Positions 1 to 5,554 of a DNA stretch of 14,992 bases are shown here, one piece after another. The notes below the pieces were generated by a model. The model did no database searches. It was not told the DNA's origin and was given only the letters and a program-made list of their open reading frames with translations. The stretch comes from JBCCHY01 sp039028495. GTDB taxonomy: Bacteria > Patescibacteriota > Saccharimonadia > Saccharimonadales > VXPC01. Position 1 is the first letter of the stretch, and each line of letters opens with the position of its first letter. Both the position numbers and the translations under genes were made by a program. The DNA lies in the NCBI GenBank assembly GCA_039028495.1, contig JBCCHY010000023.1, positions 1-14,992 on the forward strand, given 5' to 3'.

Positions 1-1039
1 AGCCTTTGTAACTATGGTGGGCCGCAATACCATACTCGGCAAAGTCATGCATGTCTTTGGTTCTCACCTGTATCTCAACAATTGGCCCCTTGCCGCTGAA
101 CACGGCTGTGTGCAGGCTCTGATATCCATTAGGCTTGGGTACAGCTATATAGTCTTTAACTCGGCCAGGTACAGGACGCCATTTTGCATGTACTTGACCT
201 AAAACTCTGTAACAGTCTGACTCGGTTTTAACGATTACACGGATCGCTATGAGGTCGTAGATCTCCTCTAGATTGCCTTTTTTACGGCCGAGCTTTTTAT
301 GCAGCGAGTAGATGCCTTTTATGCGTCTATCAACATCCGGTGTGTAGCCAAGCTGTTCAGTTGTTTTAGCCAGGATGTCACGATACATGGCCTCGACGAT
401 TGAGCCTGCATGTTTGATGGTAGCGTCTCTGATCTCTTTTGCGGCTGCGTATTCTTTAGGGTAGGCATAGGGGAATGCCAGATCGTTGATGGTACTGGTT
501 AGTTTTCCCATAGCCAGCCGGGACGCTAGGTGGCCGTGGATCATCATGCTCTCTCTCGCGATGCGTCGCCGCTTTTGTGGCTTGAGGAACTCTAGTGTTT
601 CGAGGTTGTGCCAACGATCACATAGCTTGAGGATTACTACCCGCACATCGTCGGCTACTGCTACAAAGAACTTGCGAAGTGATTCGACATGCCGTTCGTT
701 GCCTCGGTATTTTACTTTGCTTAGTTTACTAACCCCTTCTACCAGTTCTGCAATGTTTGCGCCAAATTTCTTTTCTAGTTCTGCCGAGCTGACACTAGTG
801 TCTTCGACTGTGTCGTGCAGTAGCCCGGCGATGATCATATCAATGTCCATACCGATCTCTGCTAGGTGTACAGCTACATAAGCTGGGTGCGCTTCAAAGT
901 ATGATTCTCCGCTGGCACGTGACTGACCGGCATGCGCAGCCTGGCCGAATTCATAGGCGTCTTGTAGCTTGGTTCTGTCGCTTTCTGATAGCTCCAGAAA
1001 ACCCTCCACCCTGCTTATAAAGTCACTTTGACTGAGCAC
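1..1039 (-). CDS. rel: Bifunctional (p)ppGpp synthetase/hydrolase, RelA/SpoT family, N-terminal part (cut by window edge)
   Basis: Makes and degrades the alarmone (p)ppGpp in the cytoplasm (stringent response). I translated 346 residues from a GTG at 1039; the frame stays open to base 2. An HD hydrolase domain comes first: H51 in 'AHP', H75-D76 in HDTVED (75-80) and D141 in CDRWHN, so the metal-binding set looks complete. The synthetase domain follows: RIKGIYSLHKK (239-249), YDLIAIRV (261-268) and GYQSLHT (305-311). Residues 293-296 are RVKD, the RxKD signature that known bifunctional Rel/SpoT enzymes carry in place of the ExDD of RelA-only synthetases. The TGS and ACT parts would lie beyond the left edge. 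The GTG overlaps the murB stop by one base (TAGTG) and has GGGAG about 10 nt upstream, which indicates translational coupling. DRWHN instead of the usual DRLHN is a small oddity. Family call is firm; bifunctionality is inferred from motifs. Confidence 0.95.
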   Translation of the reverse strand, partial: MLSQSDFISRVEGFLELSESDRTKLQDAYEFGQAAHAGQSRASGESYFEAHPAYVAVHLAEIGMDIDMIIAGLLHDTVEDTSVSSAELEKKFGANIAELVEGVSKLSKVKYRGNERHVESLRKFFVAVADDVRVVILKLCDRWHNLETLEFLKPQKRRRIARESMMIHGHLASRLAMGKLTSTINDLAFPYAYPKEYAAAKEIRDATIKHAGSIVEAMYRDILAKTTEQLGYTPDVDRRIKGIYSLHKKLGRKKGNLEEIYDLIAIRVIVKTESDCYRVLGQVHAKWRPVPGRVKDYIAVPKPNGYQSLHTAVFSGKGPIVEIQVRTKDMHDFAEYGIAAHHSYKG

Positions 1040-2091
1040 TATCTGAACTCTCCCATTATCTCTACTTCGGGTTCTAGTGTTATGCCTAGCTTTTGTTCAC
1101 ATGTCTGGACTATTTCGTTTGCTACATCGTAGATCTCCTGAGCTGTTGCGTTGTTGGCATTTTCGATCTTGAGCACGTGATCAGGGTGTAGCCGCACGCG
1201 CCCCCAGGTGTCCCCGCGGTTATAGCCAGCCGCAAGCATGACGTGTGCAGCTGAAACTCGCATGCTATCGCCGCCGTGAGATTGGTTCATTTTTTTGACT
1301 TGGTCGGCGGTGCGACCTGTTTCATCAAATCGTATTACTCGCTCAGCCTGCTCTGGCGTCACAATCGGATTTCTGAAAAATGATCCAGCAGTCTTAGCCT
1401 CTACTGGATCGCCTGTAAGAAGAGAGCCCGCCTCGCTCCTTACGTCCAAGATCAATCGTCGACGCCCAGGGAGCGTATCGTCAGGTATGTTATGTTCGGC
1501 TGCATAATCGATAGCTGGCTGGTACGAAAGCATGATTGTTGGCTCACGTTTTAACTTAAACGCTGCCTGGATAATTATCTGGTCCTTCCCTGCATCCGTC
1601 TGGAAAAATGATTTTTTATAGCCCCAGTCTAGGTCGGCTGATCTGTGCATCACAACCTCCTGCTTCTCTAGATCATAGGCCTTAGCCCACTCTAAATGGT
1701 CGCTTAAGCTCTGGCCGTAGGCCCGGATATTGATTCTGACGCCGGCACCGACAGAGCCCGGTATACCACTCATCAGTTCGATCCCCCAGAGGCCTTCGTC
1801 GACTGACTTTTGGACGAGTTCATCCCAGTCAACACCCGCATCAACGATCAAAAGATCATTGTTGCGTATGACATCACCGCCCTTAGTATGTATAACCAGC
1901 CCTGGTAGACCCTGGTCAGAAATCAGGCAGTTAGACCCGTACCCAAGTAGCCACAGATGGCTGTATTCTGAAGCAGTCTTTAACGCTCTCAGCAGACTCT
2001 CAGCATCGTTGGCGAGAATATAGTTCTCGGCTAACCCACCTACGCCGAGCGAAGTGTGTTGTGCGAGGACGACATTTTGTTCAACTATCAT
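1039..2091 (-). CDS. murB: UDP-N-acetylenolpyruvoylglucosamine reductase MurB (type I)
   Basis: NADPH-dependent flavoenzyme that reduces UDP-GlcNAc-enolpyruvate to UDP-MurNAc in cytoplasmic peptidoglycan synthesis. At 350 residues it is near full family length. FAD-binding PCMH-type motifs are present: HTSLGVGG near the N-terminus, LGYGSNCLISDQGLPG, GIPGSVGA followed by NIRAYGQ (usually NIGAYG), GSFFRNP (with the proton-donor Ser) and the C-terminal LEPEVEIMGEF containing the catalytic Glu. The GYKKSFF segment marks type I (E. coli-like) MurB; family members usually have Tyr-Arg there, so the Lys is a conservative change. It starts at ATG 2091, 8 nt after a perfect TATAAT on the minus strand, with no Shine-Dalgarno sequence, so the mRNA may be leaderless. 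It is the first gene of a murB-rel operon, divergent from the HTH gene at 2143. Confidence 0.96.
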   Translation of the reverse strand: MIVEQNVVLAQHTSLGVGGLAENYILANDAESLLRALKTASEYSHLWLLGYGSNCLISDQGLPGLVIHTKGGDVIRNNDLLIVDAGVDWDELVQKSVDEGLWGIELMSGIPGSVGAGVRINIRAYGQSLSDHLEWAKAYDLEKQEVVMHRSADLDWGYKKSFFQTDAGKDQIIIQAAFKLKREPTIMLSYQPAIDYAAEHNIPDDTLPGRRRLILDVRSEAGSLLTGDPVEAKTAGSFFRNPIVTPEQAERVIRFDETGRTADQVKKMNQSHGGDSMRVSAAHVMLAAGYNRGDTWGRVRLHPDHVLKIENANNATAQEIYDVANEIVQTCEQKLGITLEPEVEIMGEFR

Positions 2092-2099
2092 TGCGCCTA

Positions 2100-2105
2100 A
2101 TTATA
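2100..2105 (-). promoter_or_regulatory. -10 box of murB
   Basis: Perfect TATAAT on the minus strand, ending 8 nt before the murB ATG. Transcription would start at or one base before the initiation codon. It lies back to back with the promoter of the HTH gene. Confidence 0.65.
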
Positions 2106-2107
2106 CC

Positions 2108-2136
2108 TTGAAGGCTGTGAGTACAGAGAGTAGAAT
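2108..2136 (+). promoter_or_regulatory. Promoter of the HTH/DUF3467-like gene (leaderless)
   Basis: TTGAAG (2108-2113), a 17-nt spacer and TAGAAT (2131-2136), then 6 nt to the ATG at 2143. The spacing is ideal for a sigma70-type promoter, and the predicted start site falls on the ATG, so the transcript is probably leaderless. It overlaps the divergent murB promoter region. Confidence 0.6.
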
Positions 2137-2142
2137 AATCCC

Positions 2143-2721
2143 ATGAGTAAAAAACCCTACGAGAGTTTCGGCAAAGAACTGAAAAAGATTAGAGAAGATG
2201 CAAAAAAATCTCTTCTCGACGTATCAGGTGCCATGGAGCTGGACCCCGAACAGCTGCGTAGGATTGAGATTGGTGAAGAGCGCCCGACTGAAGAGCTGAT
2301 AATACTGCTTGTTAGTCATTTTGAACTTGAAGATTCTGATGCCCTAGAGCTATGGAAGCTGGCTGGGTATGACCGTCCAGACATAGATAAAGAAACTACT
2401 GGCAGCACCGCAGGTACACCTGTCGTCATACCTATCAACGATGCGCGGGTCGTATACACGGACATGGTAAATGTAAGCGCTAATAACTACGGCGTAGTTG
2501 TGAATTTCATGCAGGGGCTCGGTGCCAATAATCAGCAGATGACGATCTCTAGGGTCGGTATGAGTGTCGAGCACGCAGTCAGTCTCATAAAAGTTCTCAG
2601 TGAAACTGTCGAGCAGGTCTTAGAGAAAAAGACAGAAGAACCGAAATCCATAACCGATAAGAGTCAATCATCCAAGTCTAAAGAATCGGGGAAAACCGAT
2701 GCTCAAGATACAGGTAACTAA
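2143..2721 (+). CDS. XRE-type helix-turn-helix protein with DUF3467-like C-terminal domain
   Basis: Probable DNA-binding regulator of 192 residues; the target is not visible. Residues 8-62 are an XRE/Cro helix-turn-helix fold (FGKELKKIREDAKKSLLDVSG, then LDPEQLRRIEIGEERPTEE). After a short linker, residues 103-161 (VVYTDMVNVSANNYGVVVNF, then SRVGMSVEHAVSLIKVLSETVEQVLE) match the pattern of DUF3467: a Y-(S/T)-(N/D)-x-V opening, a central beta stretch, an 'R-V-x-M-S-x-E-H-A' segment and a closing helix. The last ~30 residues are a charged Ser/Lys-rich tail. DUF3467 proteins are usually small and stand alone, so the fusion to a DNA-binding domain is notable. The HTH call is firm; the DUF3467 call is from memory of the pattern. 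No Shine-Dalgarno sequence; likely leaderless. The 3' end overlaps the next gene by 23 bases. Confidence 0.85.
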   Translation: MSKKPYESFGKELKKIREDAKKSLLDVSGAMELDPEQLRRIEIGEERPTEELIILLVSHFELEDSDALELWKLAGYDRPDIDKETTGSTAGTPVVIPINDARVVYTDMVNVSANNYGVVVNFMQGLGANNQQMTISRVGMSVEHAVSLIKVLSETVEQVLEKKTEEPKSITDKSQSSKSKESGKTDAQDTGN

Positions 2722-3148
2722 AGAACTTACTGATTCTGAGTTCAAGCAAAATTCTGGCTGGTGGAAAGAATTTGATCTTCTTGAGTTTGGAGAGATATCC
2801 AAAGATTACGATGGGTTAGAGGAAGCCCCTACTTTTATAGTTGCGAGAGAGGATGATGAGTTGGCGGGTGTGCTTTATGTGGTATTTGAATTTGGGGTAG
2901 CGCGGATCAAAGAAATTATGGTCAACCCTAACTACAGGAATAAAGGTATCGGCAAACAGCTATTAGACAAAGTGGAAGAAATAGCCTCGGAGTATAAATG
3001 CCATAAACTCTGGCTAGAAACTACAGAGACAGGTAATTCGATTAGGCTCTATAAGAGATGCGGGTATGAAATCGAGGCTCGACTAAAGAAGCATTTTTTT
3101 CAGGCGGATTTTGTGATCATGAGTAAGTGGCTAGACTATAAGCGATAG
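2699..3148 (+). CDS. GNAT-family N-acetyltransferase
   Basis: Transfers an acetyl group from acetyl-CoA to an amine; the substrate is unknown. It has 149 residues, normal for a single GNAT domain. The acetyl-CoA pyrophosphate-binding motif A is IMVNPNYRNKGIGKQLL, with RNKGIG at 80-85 (the R/Q-x-x-G-x-G/A signature). Motif B follows as LWLETTETGNSIRLYKRCGY, with the typical LYxRCGY at 117-123. It resembles RimI-type or small-molecule acetylases, but sequence alone does not decide between them. The ATG lies inside the 3' end of the HTH gene (23-base overlap), with GGGGA about 7 nt upstream, so the two are co-transcribed and probably coupled. A 6-bp inverted repeat (3153-3167) follows the stop without a T-run. 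Confidence 0.9.
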   Translation: MLKIQVTKELTDSEFKQNSGWWKEFDLLEFGEISKDYDGLEEAPTFIVAREDDELAGVLYVVFEFGVARIKEIMVNPNYRNKGIGKQLLDKVEEIASEYKCHKLWLETTETGNSIRLYKRCGYEIEARLKKHFFQADFVIMSKWLDYKR

Positions 3149-3152
3149 AGTG

Positions 3153-3167
3153 ATCGTCTTAGACGAT
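3153..3167. repeat. Inverted repeat after the acetyltransferase gene
   Basis: ATCGTC-TTA-GACGAT, a perfect 6-bp stem with a 3-nt loop, four bases after the stop codon. It has no T-run on either strand, so it is not a classical terminator. It may protect an mRNA 3' end or bind a protein. Confidence 0.4.
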
Positions 3168-3247
3168 TAAAATACACTTTCATAGCCCATGTAGATCCTT
3201 CTGTCGGTTATCTTGCCGTCTGGGATAAAGCACGCCAAATCTGTGCG

Positions 3248-3352
3248 CCGAGTCTAACTCGGGCAGCAGACTTGTCTGACGCAAGCTATTCCGTCGCTGC
3301 GAGCAGCTCCTTACGAACCGCACTGGGTACGATTCCGGTTGAATCGTCAACC
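3248..3352. repeat. Cluster of small hairpins in an intergenic stretch
   Basis: This region has no credible ORF. It holds four compact perfect hairpins in a row: CCGAGT/ACTCGG (3248-3262), CAGAC/GTCTG (3267-3278), GCTGC/GCAGC (3296-3307) and GGTTGA/TCAACC (3337-3352). It lies downstream, on the minus strand, of the terminator at 3352-3382, so it could be the 3' part of a longer RNA or a set of protein-binding sites. I cannot assign it to an RNA family. Confidence 0.4.
3277..3321. repeat. Intergenic repeat, copy A (second copy at 5366-5399)
   Basis: On the plus strand it begins TGACGC, continues GCTATTCC, and ends CTTACGAACCGC, with a GCTGC/GCAGC hairpin inserted in the middle. The copy at 5366 has the same blocks in the same order without the insertion. 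In both places the element lies on the 3' side of a minus-strand tRNA-type terminator. Confidence 0.5.
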
Positions 3353-3382
3353 AAATGAAAAGACCACCCTTACAGGTGATCT
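3352..3382 (-). terminator. Intrinsic terminator behind the tRNA-tailed RNA element
   Basis: On the minus strand AGATCACCT pairs with GGGTGGTCT over 9 bp around a GTAA loop, followed by TTTCATTT. Two of the pairs are G-U, which form only in the minus-strand RNA (they become A-C mismatches on the plus strand). That supports minus-strand transcription of the element before it. A/T-rich arms extend the stem, as in the terminators of both intact tRNAs. Confidence 0.7.
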
Positions 3383-3540
3383 GTTCATTTGATGGAGGGC
3401 CATCTGGGATTCGGTCACCTCTGGCGACCCCGAAACTTCGTCTTTGCAAACAAGTTTGCAAGAGAAGATTTCCGTGCAAGCTGCCACTGGCAGCTCTCCC
3501 CCAGGACACCTGGGTTCAAAGCCTAGAGTAGCAGTACAAA
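3383..3540 (-). ncRNA. Candidate structured RNA ending in a copy of the tRNA-Lys 3' end
   Basis: Read on the minus strand, four hairpins follow each other: CCCAGG/CCTGGG (3500-3514), AGCTGCC/GGCAGCT (3479-3495), TTGCAAAC/GTTTGCAA (3444-3461) and GGTCGCC/GGTGACC (3413-3429). Next come 21 bases (3393-3413) identical to the 3' end of the neighbouring tRNA-Lys, including CCCTCCA, and then an intrinsic terminator. The G-U pair in the last hairpin forms only on the minus strand. The tRNA's CCCAGGACAC block also recurs (3500-3509), so the copy looks like a tRNA 3' part with about 84 extra bases inside its T-loop. No 5' acceptor strand (GGGCCAT) is present, so it is not a functional tRNA by itself. 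It could be a non-coding RNA, a decayed tRNA, or the scar of an element that integrated at the tRNA 3' end. The 5' boundary is a guess. Confidence 0.45.
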
Positions 3541-3564
3541 TAGAAAACCCTACACAAGGTAGGG
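3538..3564 (-). terminator. Intrinsic terminator of tRNA-Lys
   Basis: CCCTAC/GTAGGG (3548-3564, 6 bp, 5-nt loop) followed on the minus strand by TTTTCTATTT. It sits about 10 bases behind the CCA end of tRNA-Lys. Confidence 0.8.
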
Positions 3565-3573
3565 CTGTCTATT

Positions 3574-3650
3574 TGGAGGGCCATCTGGGATTCGAACCCA
3601 GGACACACGGATTAAGAGTCCGTTGCTCTAACCAACTGAGCTAATGGCCC
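3574..3650 (-). tRNA. tRNA-Lys (anticodon CTT), CCA encoded
   Basis: Full cloverleaf on the minus strand. The acceptor stem is GGGCCAT/ATGGCCC, the D-arm GCTC...GAGC with GTTGGTTA in the loop, and the anticodon stem ACGGA/TCCGT around CTCTTAA, giving anticodon CTT. The T-arm is CTGGG-TTCGAAT-CCCAG. CCA is encoded at 3574-3576. The discriminator base (3577) is T, whereas bacterial tRNA-Lys normally has A. The identity rests on the anticodon. A minus-strand TTGACA-type promoter lies just upstream and a terminator just downstream. Confidence 0.95.
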
Positions 3651-3662
3651 GTAAGTCGCTGT

Positions 3663-3691
3663 ATTGTCTATGATATGACCCCTGTTGTCAA
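3663..3691 (-). promoter_or_regulatory. Promoter of tRNA-Lys
   Basis: Minus strand: a perfect TTGACA -35 (3686-3691), a 17-nt spacer and GACAAT as -10 (3663-3668), 12 bases before the tRNA 5' end. An alternative pairing of a second TTGACA further upstream with TCATAT is also possible. Confidence 0.6.
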
Positions 3692-3733
3692 ACACTGTCA
3701 ATCGATCCGTCAGCTCTATAAGCACTAGTGTTA

Positions 3734-3742
3734 TGGTATAAT
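3734..3742 (+). promoter_or_regulatory. Extended -10 promoter of the membrane-protein operon
   Basis: TGG-TATAAT (TGN plus a perfect -10), followed by TACC. The predicted start lies near 3749, giving a leader of about 22 A-rich bases without a Shine-Dalgarno sequence. The same TGRTATAATTACC string recurs at 4823-4835. Confidence 0.65.
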
Positions 3743-3771
3743 TACCACGAAATTTAAACGAAATATACAAA

Positions 3772-4389
3772 ATGGAAGACAAGGAACAACAAAAACAAGT
3801 ATGGAGCGCTGCTTTCTGGCGCGAGAAGATCATCAGGACATTAATCGCGATCCTGCTACTGGTAGTACTGCTATTCCTCTGGAATTGGGACAGCGATACG
3901 GAGACAGCTTCTACCGGCACAGAGCAAGAAGCAACTACCCAGACGCAGCAGACTCAAACCCAGACTCAGACCGAAACATCTGCTCCAGCGGAACCAGCTT
4001 ATACACTGACGCTGCCTGACTCAGCATCTTCTGCTGTGCAGACACAAGCATCAGGCAATCCGGTTGAGACCTACACACTTGTTGATGGAGCTACTATAGC
4101 TGTCTACACGCAAGGTGGTTTAACTAGCCCGACCGATATAACCTGGGAATACACCGTGAGTGCAGACACCAGTGCCGAGGTTGTTGAGCGAATAGACTCG
4201 CTATGTGCAGCAGGGTCTGATGGCTGTAGCGCAGGTAATGGCCAACTAGAGATTACTGTTTCACCTCAGTCAGTTAATGATGGTGACGTTCAGATATATA
4301 TCATTGATGACAATATAGACACAAAGACCGTTGCGCAGATGACAGCGCAGTATGAAGAAATCATAAATAGCCTGAAGGTGAGTAACTAA
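3772..4389 (+). CDS. Membrane-anchored extracytoplasmic protein of unknown function
   Basis: I do not recognise a family. The 205-residue protein has a short charged cytoplasmic head (1-20), one hydrophobic segment (about 21-38, IRTLIAILLLVVLLFLW) and then a Gln/Thr-rich linker (about 45-70, repeated TQTQ) typical of a spacer outside the membrane. The C-terminal domain of about 130 residues contains two cysteines close together (C145, C152) that could form a disulfide. With the N-terminus inside, the anchor places this domain on the outer face. The stop overlaps the next ATG by one base (TAATG), with AGGTGAG upstream, so it is coupled to the HhH protein that follows. A surface or envelope role is an inference from topology only. 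Confidence 0.8.
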   Translation: MEDKEQQKQVWSAAFWREKIIRTLIAILLLVVLLFLWNWDSDTETASTGTEQEATTQTQQTQTQTQTETSAPAEPAYTLTLPDSASSAVQTQASGNPVETYTLVDGATIAVYTQGGLTSPTDITWEYTVSADTSAEVVERIDSLCAAGSDGCSAGNGQLEITVSPQSVNDGDVQIYIIDDNIDTKTVAQMTAQYEEIINSLKVSN

Positions 4390-4820
4390 TGGAAGTTCTA
4401 CGATTTATACTGTTTCTCGTGACTGCCGCCGCTTTCGTTAAGGTTGCCGAGAACGTTGTGTTTCACTGGGGACACGACAAAGTAATCGATGTTGTCCCAG
4501 AAGACGATAGCTCTGAAGAGAGTTTTGTAGACCACGAAGACGAAAAGGATGATCTGACAAAGATAGACGGCATTACCGAAAAGATGTTGCCCATGCTCAG
4601 TGAGGCAGGCTTCGAGAGCTATAGTGATATAGAGCTTGCTGACATAGTCGACCTAAAACAGACTATCGAGACATCGTTCCCAGAAGTAACCGAGACTGAG
4701 TTGAAGCTTTGGTGCCGGCAGGCATCACTAGCGGTCCAAGGCAAGTGGGATGAGCTGGACAGAGTCAAAGAAGCCATGGAATCAGCTCGTGCCCGGAAAA
4801 CGGATGCACAAGAGGACTAG
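4389..4820 (+). CDS. Single-pass membrane protein with helix-hairpin-helix domain (paralogue 1)
   Basis: 143 residues. An N-terminal hydrophobic segment (about 4-20, LRFILFLVTAAAFVKVA) is followed by an acidic linker (33-55) and an HhH-like domain (DDLTKIDGITEKMLPMLSEA, 54-73, then FESYSDIELADI). The C-terminal signature WCRQASLAVQGKWDELDRVKEAM matches the W-x-x-QA-x-LA-x-x-G-x-W-D-x-L pattern of small proteins that carry a DUF4332/HhH-type module. Such domains bind DNA or proteins without sequence specificity. What a membrane-tethered copy does is unknown. The hairpin is degenerate (GIT where GIG is usual). It is translationally coupled to the preceding gene by TAATG, and a terminator follows. 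Confidence 0.85.
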   Translation: MEVLRFILFLVTAAAFVKVAENVVFHWGHDKVIDVVPEDDSSEESFVDHEDEKDDLTKIDGITEKMLPMLSEAGFESYSDIELADIVDLKQTIETSFPEVTETELKLWCRQASLAVQGKWDELDRVKEAMESARARKTDAQED

Positions 4821-4822
4821 TC

Positions 4823-4831
4823 TGATATAAT
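4823..4831 (+). promoter_or_regulatory. Extended -10 promoter ahead of a leader terminator
   Basis: TGA-TATAAT followed by TACC, three bases after the stop of the first HhH gene. The predicted start is near 4838, just ahead of the hairpin at 4847, so transcripts would have to pass the terminator to reach the second HhH gene. Confidence 0.55.
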
Positions 4832-4846
4832 TACCCTTAGCTAGGG

Positions 4847-4881
4847 TGGGCTTTTGCAAATGCGAGAGCCCATTTTTATTT
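4847..4881 (+). terminator. Intrinsic terminator or attenuator between the two HhH genes
   Basis: TGGGCT (4847-4852) pairs with AGCCCA (4867-4872), with an inner GC/GC pairing, followed by TTTTTATTT. It ends the upstream operon and, given the promoter at 4823, may also act as an attenuator for the gene at 4901. Confidence 0.7.
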
Positions 4882-4900
4882 GAAAAGTAGAGGGAGCTCC

Positions 4901-5320
4901 ATGATCGAAGATAACTTTTTACTAACAGCCTTTACGGTTGCGCTGACGTTTGCAGTGCTATGGCTTGTTCATGAATTATTCACTAGACGCGAGATAGGTC
5001 AGCTGTCTTTCAGGGGTCTCGATCAGCCACCACCACCCGTCGCTCCGGCTATAGAGCTAGATGATTTGGGTGAAGATGATCTGACCAGAATAGAGGGTAT
5101 AGGTCCTAAAATATCTGAACTACTCACAAGTAGTGGGTATCAGACATTTGCAGATGTTGCTGCTGCTTCGTCCGAAGAGCTGAAGTCTGTGCTAGTAGGG
5201 GGCGGTTCACGATTTGACATGCACGACCCGGGTAGCTGGCCAAAGCAGGCTGCTCTAGCAAGTGATGGCGAATGGGATAGGCTAGAAAAGCTACAGTCTC
5301 AGCTAAAGGGCGGTAAATAA
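4901..5320 (+). CDS. Single-pass membrane protein with helix-hairpin-helix domain (paralogue 2)
   Basis: 139 residues from the ATG at 4901, which follows AGGGAG; an in-frame TTG at 4880 lies inside the terminator T-run and is unlikely to be the start. An N-terminal transmembrane segment (5-27) and a Pro-rich linker (42-50) precede a clear HhH domain (EDDLTRIEGIGPKISELL, 58-75, with the classic GIGPK turn, then YQTFADVAAAS). The tail WPKQAALASDGEWDRLEKLQSQL is homologous to the tail of the gene at 4389. The two proteins share topology and both domains but little else, so they are old paralogues. Nucleic-acid or protein binding at the membrane is possible; no specific role can be given. Confidence 0.85.
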   Translation: MIEDNFLLTAFTVALTFAVLWLVHELFTRREIGQLSFRGLDQPPPPVAPAIELDDLGEDDLTRIEGIGPKISELLTSSGYQTFADVAAASSEELKSVLVGGGSRFDMHDPGSWPKQAALASDGEWDRLEKLQSQLKGGK

Positions 5321-5348
5321 ATAACTCCCCGTACGGGGAGTTATTTAT
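5317..5348. terminator. Bidirectional terminator, 32-bp perfect palindrome
   Basis: Perfect palindrome centred on GTAC: an ATAAATAACTCCCC arm and its complement, including the TAA of the second HhH gene. The GC core flanked by A/T arms ends in T-rich sequence on both strands. Confidence 0.8.
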
Positions 5349-5365
5349 GTCGCATCGGAAGGGGA

Positions 5366-5399
5366 TGACGCTAGCGCTATTCCACTCTTTACGAACCGC
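5366..5399. repeat. Intergenic repeat, copy B (first copy at 3277-3321)
   Basis: Plus-strand blocks TGACGC, GCTATTCC and TTTACGAACCGC in the same order as copy A but without its internal hairpin. It lies between the palindrome at 5317-5348 and the terminator of tRNA-Arg. Confidence 0.5.
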
Positions 5400-5432
5400 C
5401 TGCAGGGTTTCGTGACTGCTTCGCAATTTGCT

Positions 5433-5458
5433 AAACAAAAACCCGTGATAAACACGGG
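5433..5458 (-). terminator. Intrinsic terminator of tRNA-Arg
   Basis: CCCGTG/CACGGG (5442-5458, 5-nt loop), followed on the minus strand by TTTTTGTTT. It sits about 9 bases behind the tRNA CCA. Confidence 0.85.
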
Positions 5459-5466
5459 CTTATGTT

Positions 5467-5543
5467 TGGCACACCGGAAGGGATTCGAACCCCTGACTTT
5501 CGCGTCCGAAGCGCGACGCTCTATCCAGCTGAGCTACCGGTGC
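5467..5543 (-). tRNA. tRNA-Arg (anticodon TCG), CCA encoded
   Basis: Minus-strand cloverleaf. The acceptor stem is GCACCGG/CCGGTGT (a G-U pair at the end), the D-arm GCTC...GAGC, and the anticodon stem TCGCG/CGCGA around CTTCGGA, giving anticodon TCG (CGA/CGN codons). The T-arm is AGGGG-TTCGAAT-CCCTT, the discriminator is G, and CCA is at 5467-5469. Many bacteria read CGN with an ACG (inosine) tRNA instead. Confidence 0.95.
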
Positions 5544-5554
5544 CTGGCTAGGGG

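Noticed and set aside
486..881. Open frame of 131 codons on the plus strand
   Set aside because: Antisense to the Rel-type gene, whose domains read clearly on the minus strand; the translation is low-complexity and has no family pattern.
3180..3360. RNase P RNA, from an ACAGAA string on the minus strand
   Set aside because: The conserved GAGGAAAGTCC-type 5' region and the matching P4 partner are missing.
3180..3509. Open frame of 109 codons across the structured region
   Set aside because: It runs through terminators and the tRNA-tail copy; no Shine-Dalgarno sequence and no recognisable protein pattern.
3383..3540. tmRNA, since the 3' end is tRNA-like and several hairpins precede it
   Set aside because: No 5' tRNA-like half (GGGCCAT or a TTCGAC-type motif) and no tag reading frame ending in Ala-Ala-stop; the interval is also too short.
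4880..4900. TTG start of the second HhH gene at 4880
   Set aside because: It lies inside the terminator T-run; the ATG at 4901 has an AGGGAG before it and starts just ahead of the membrane segment.
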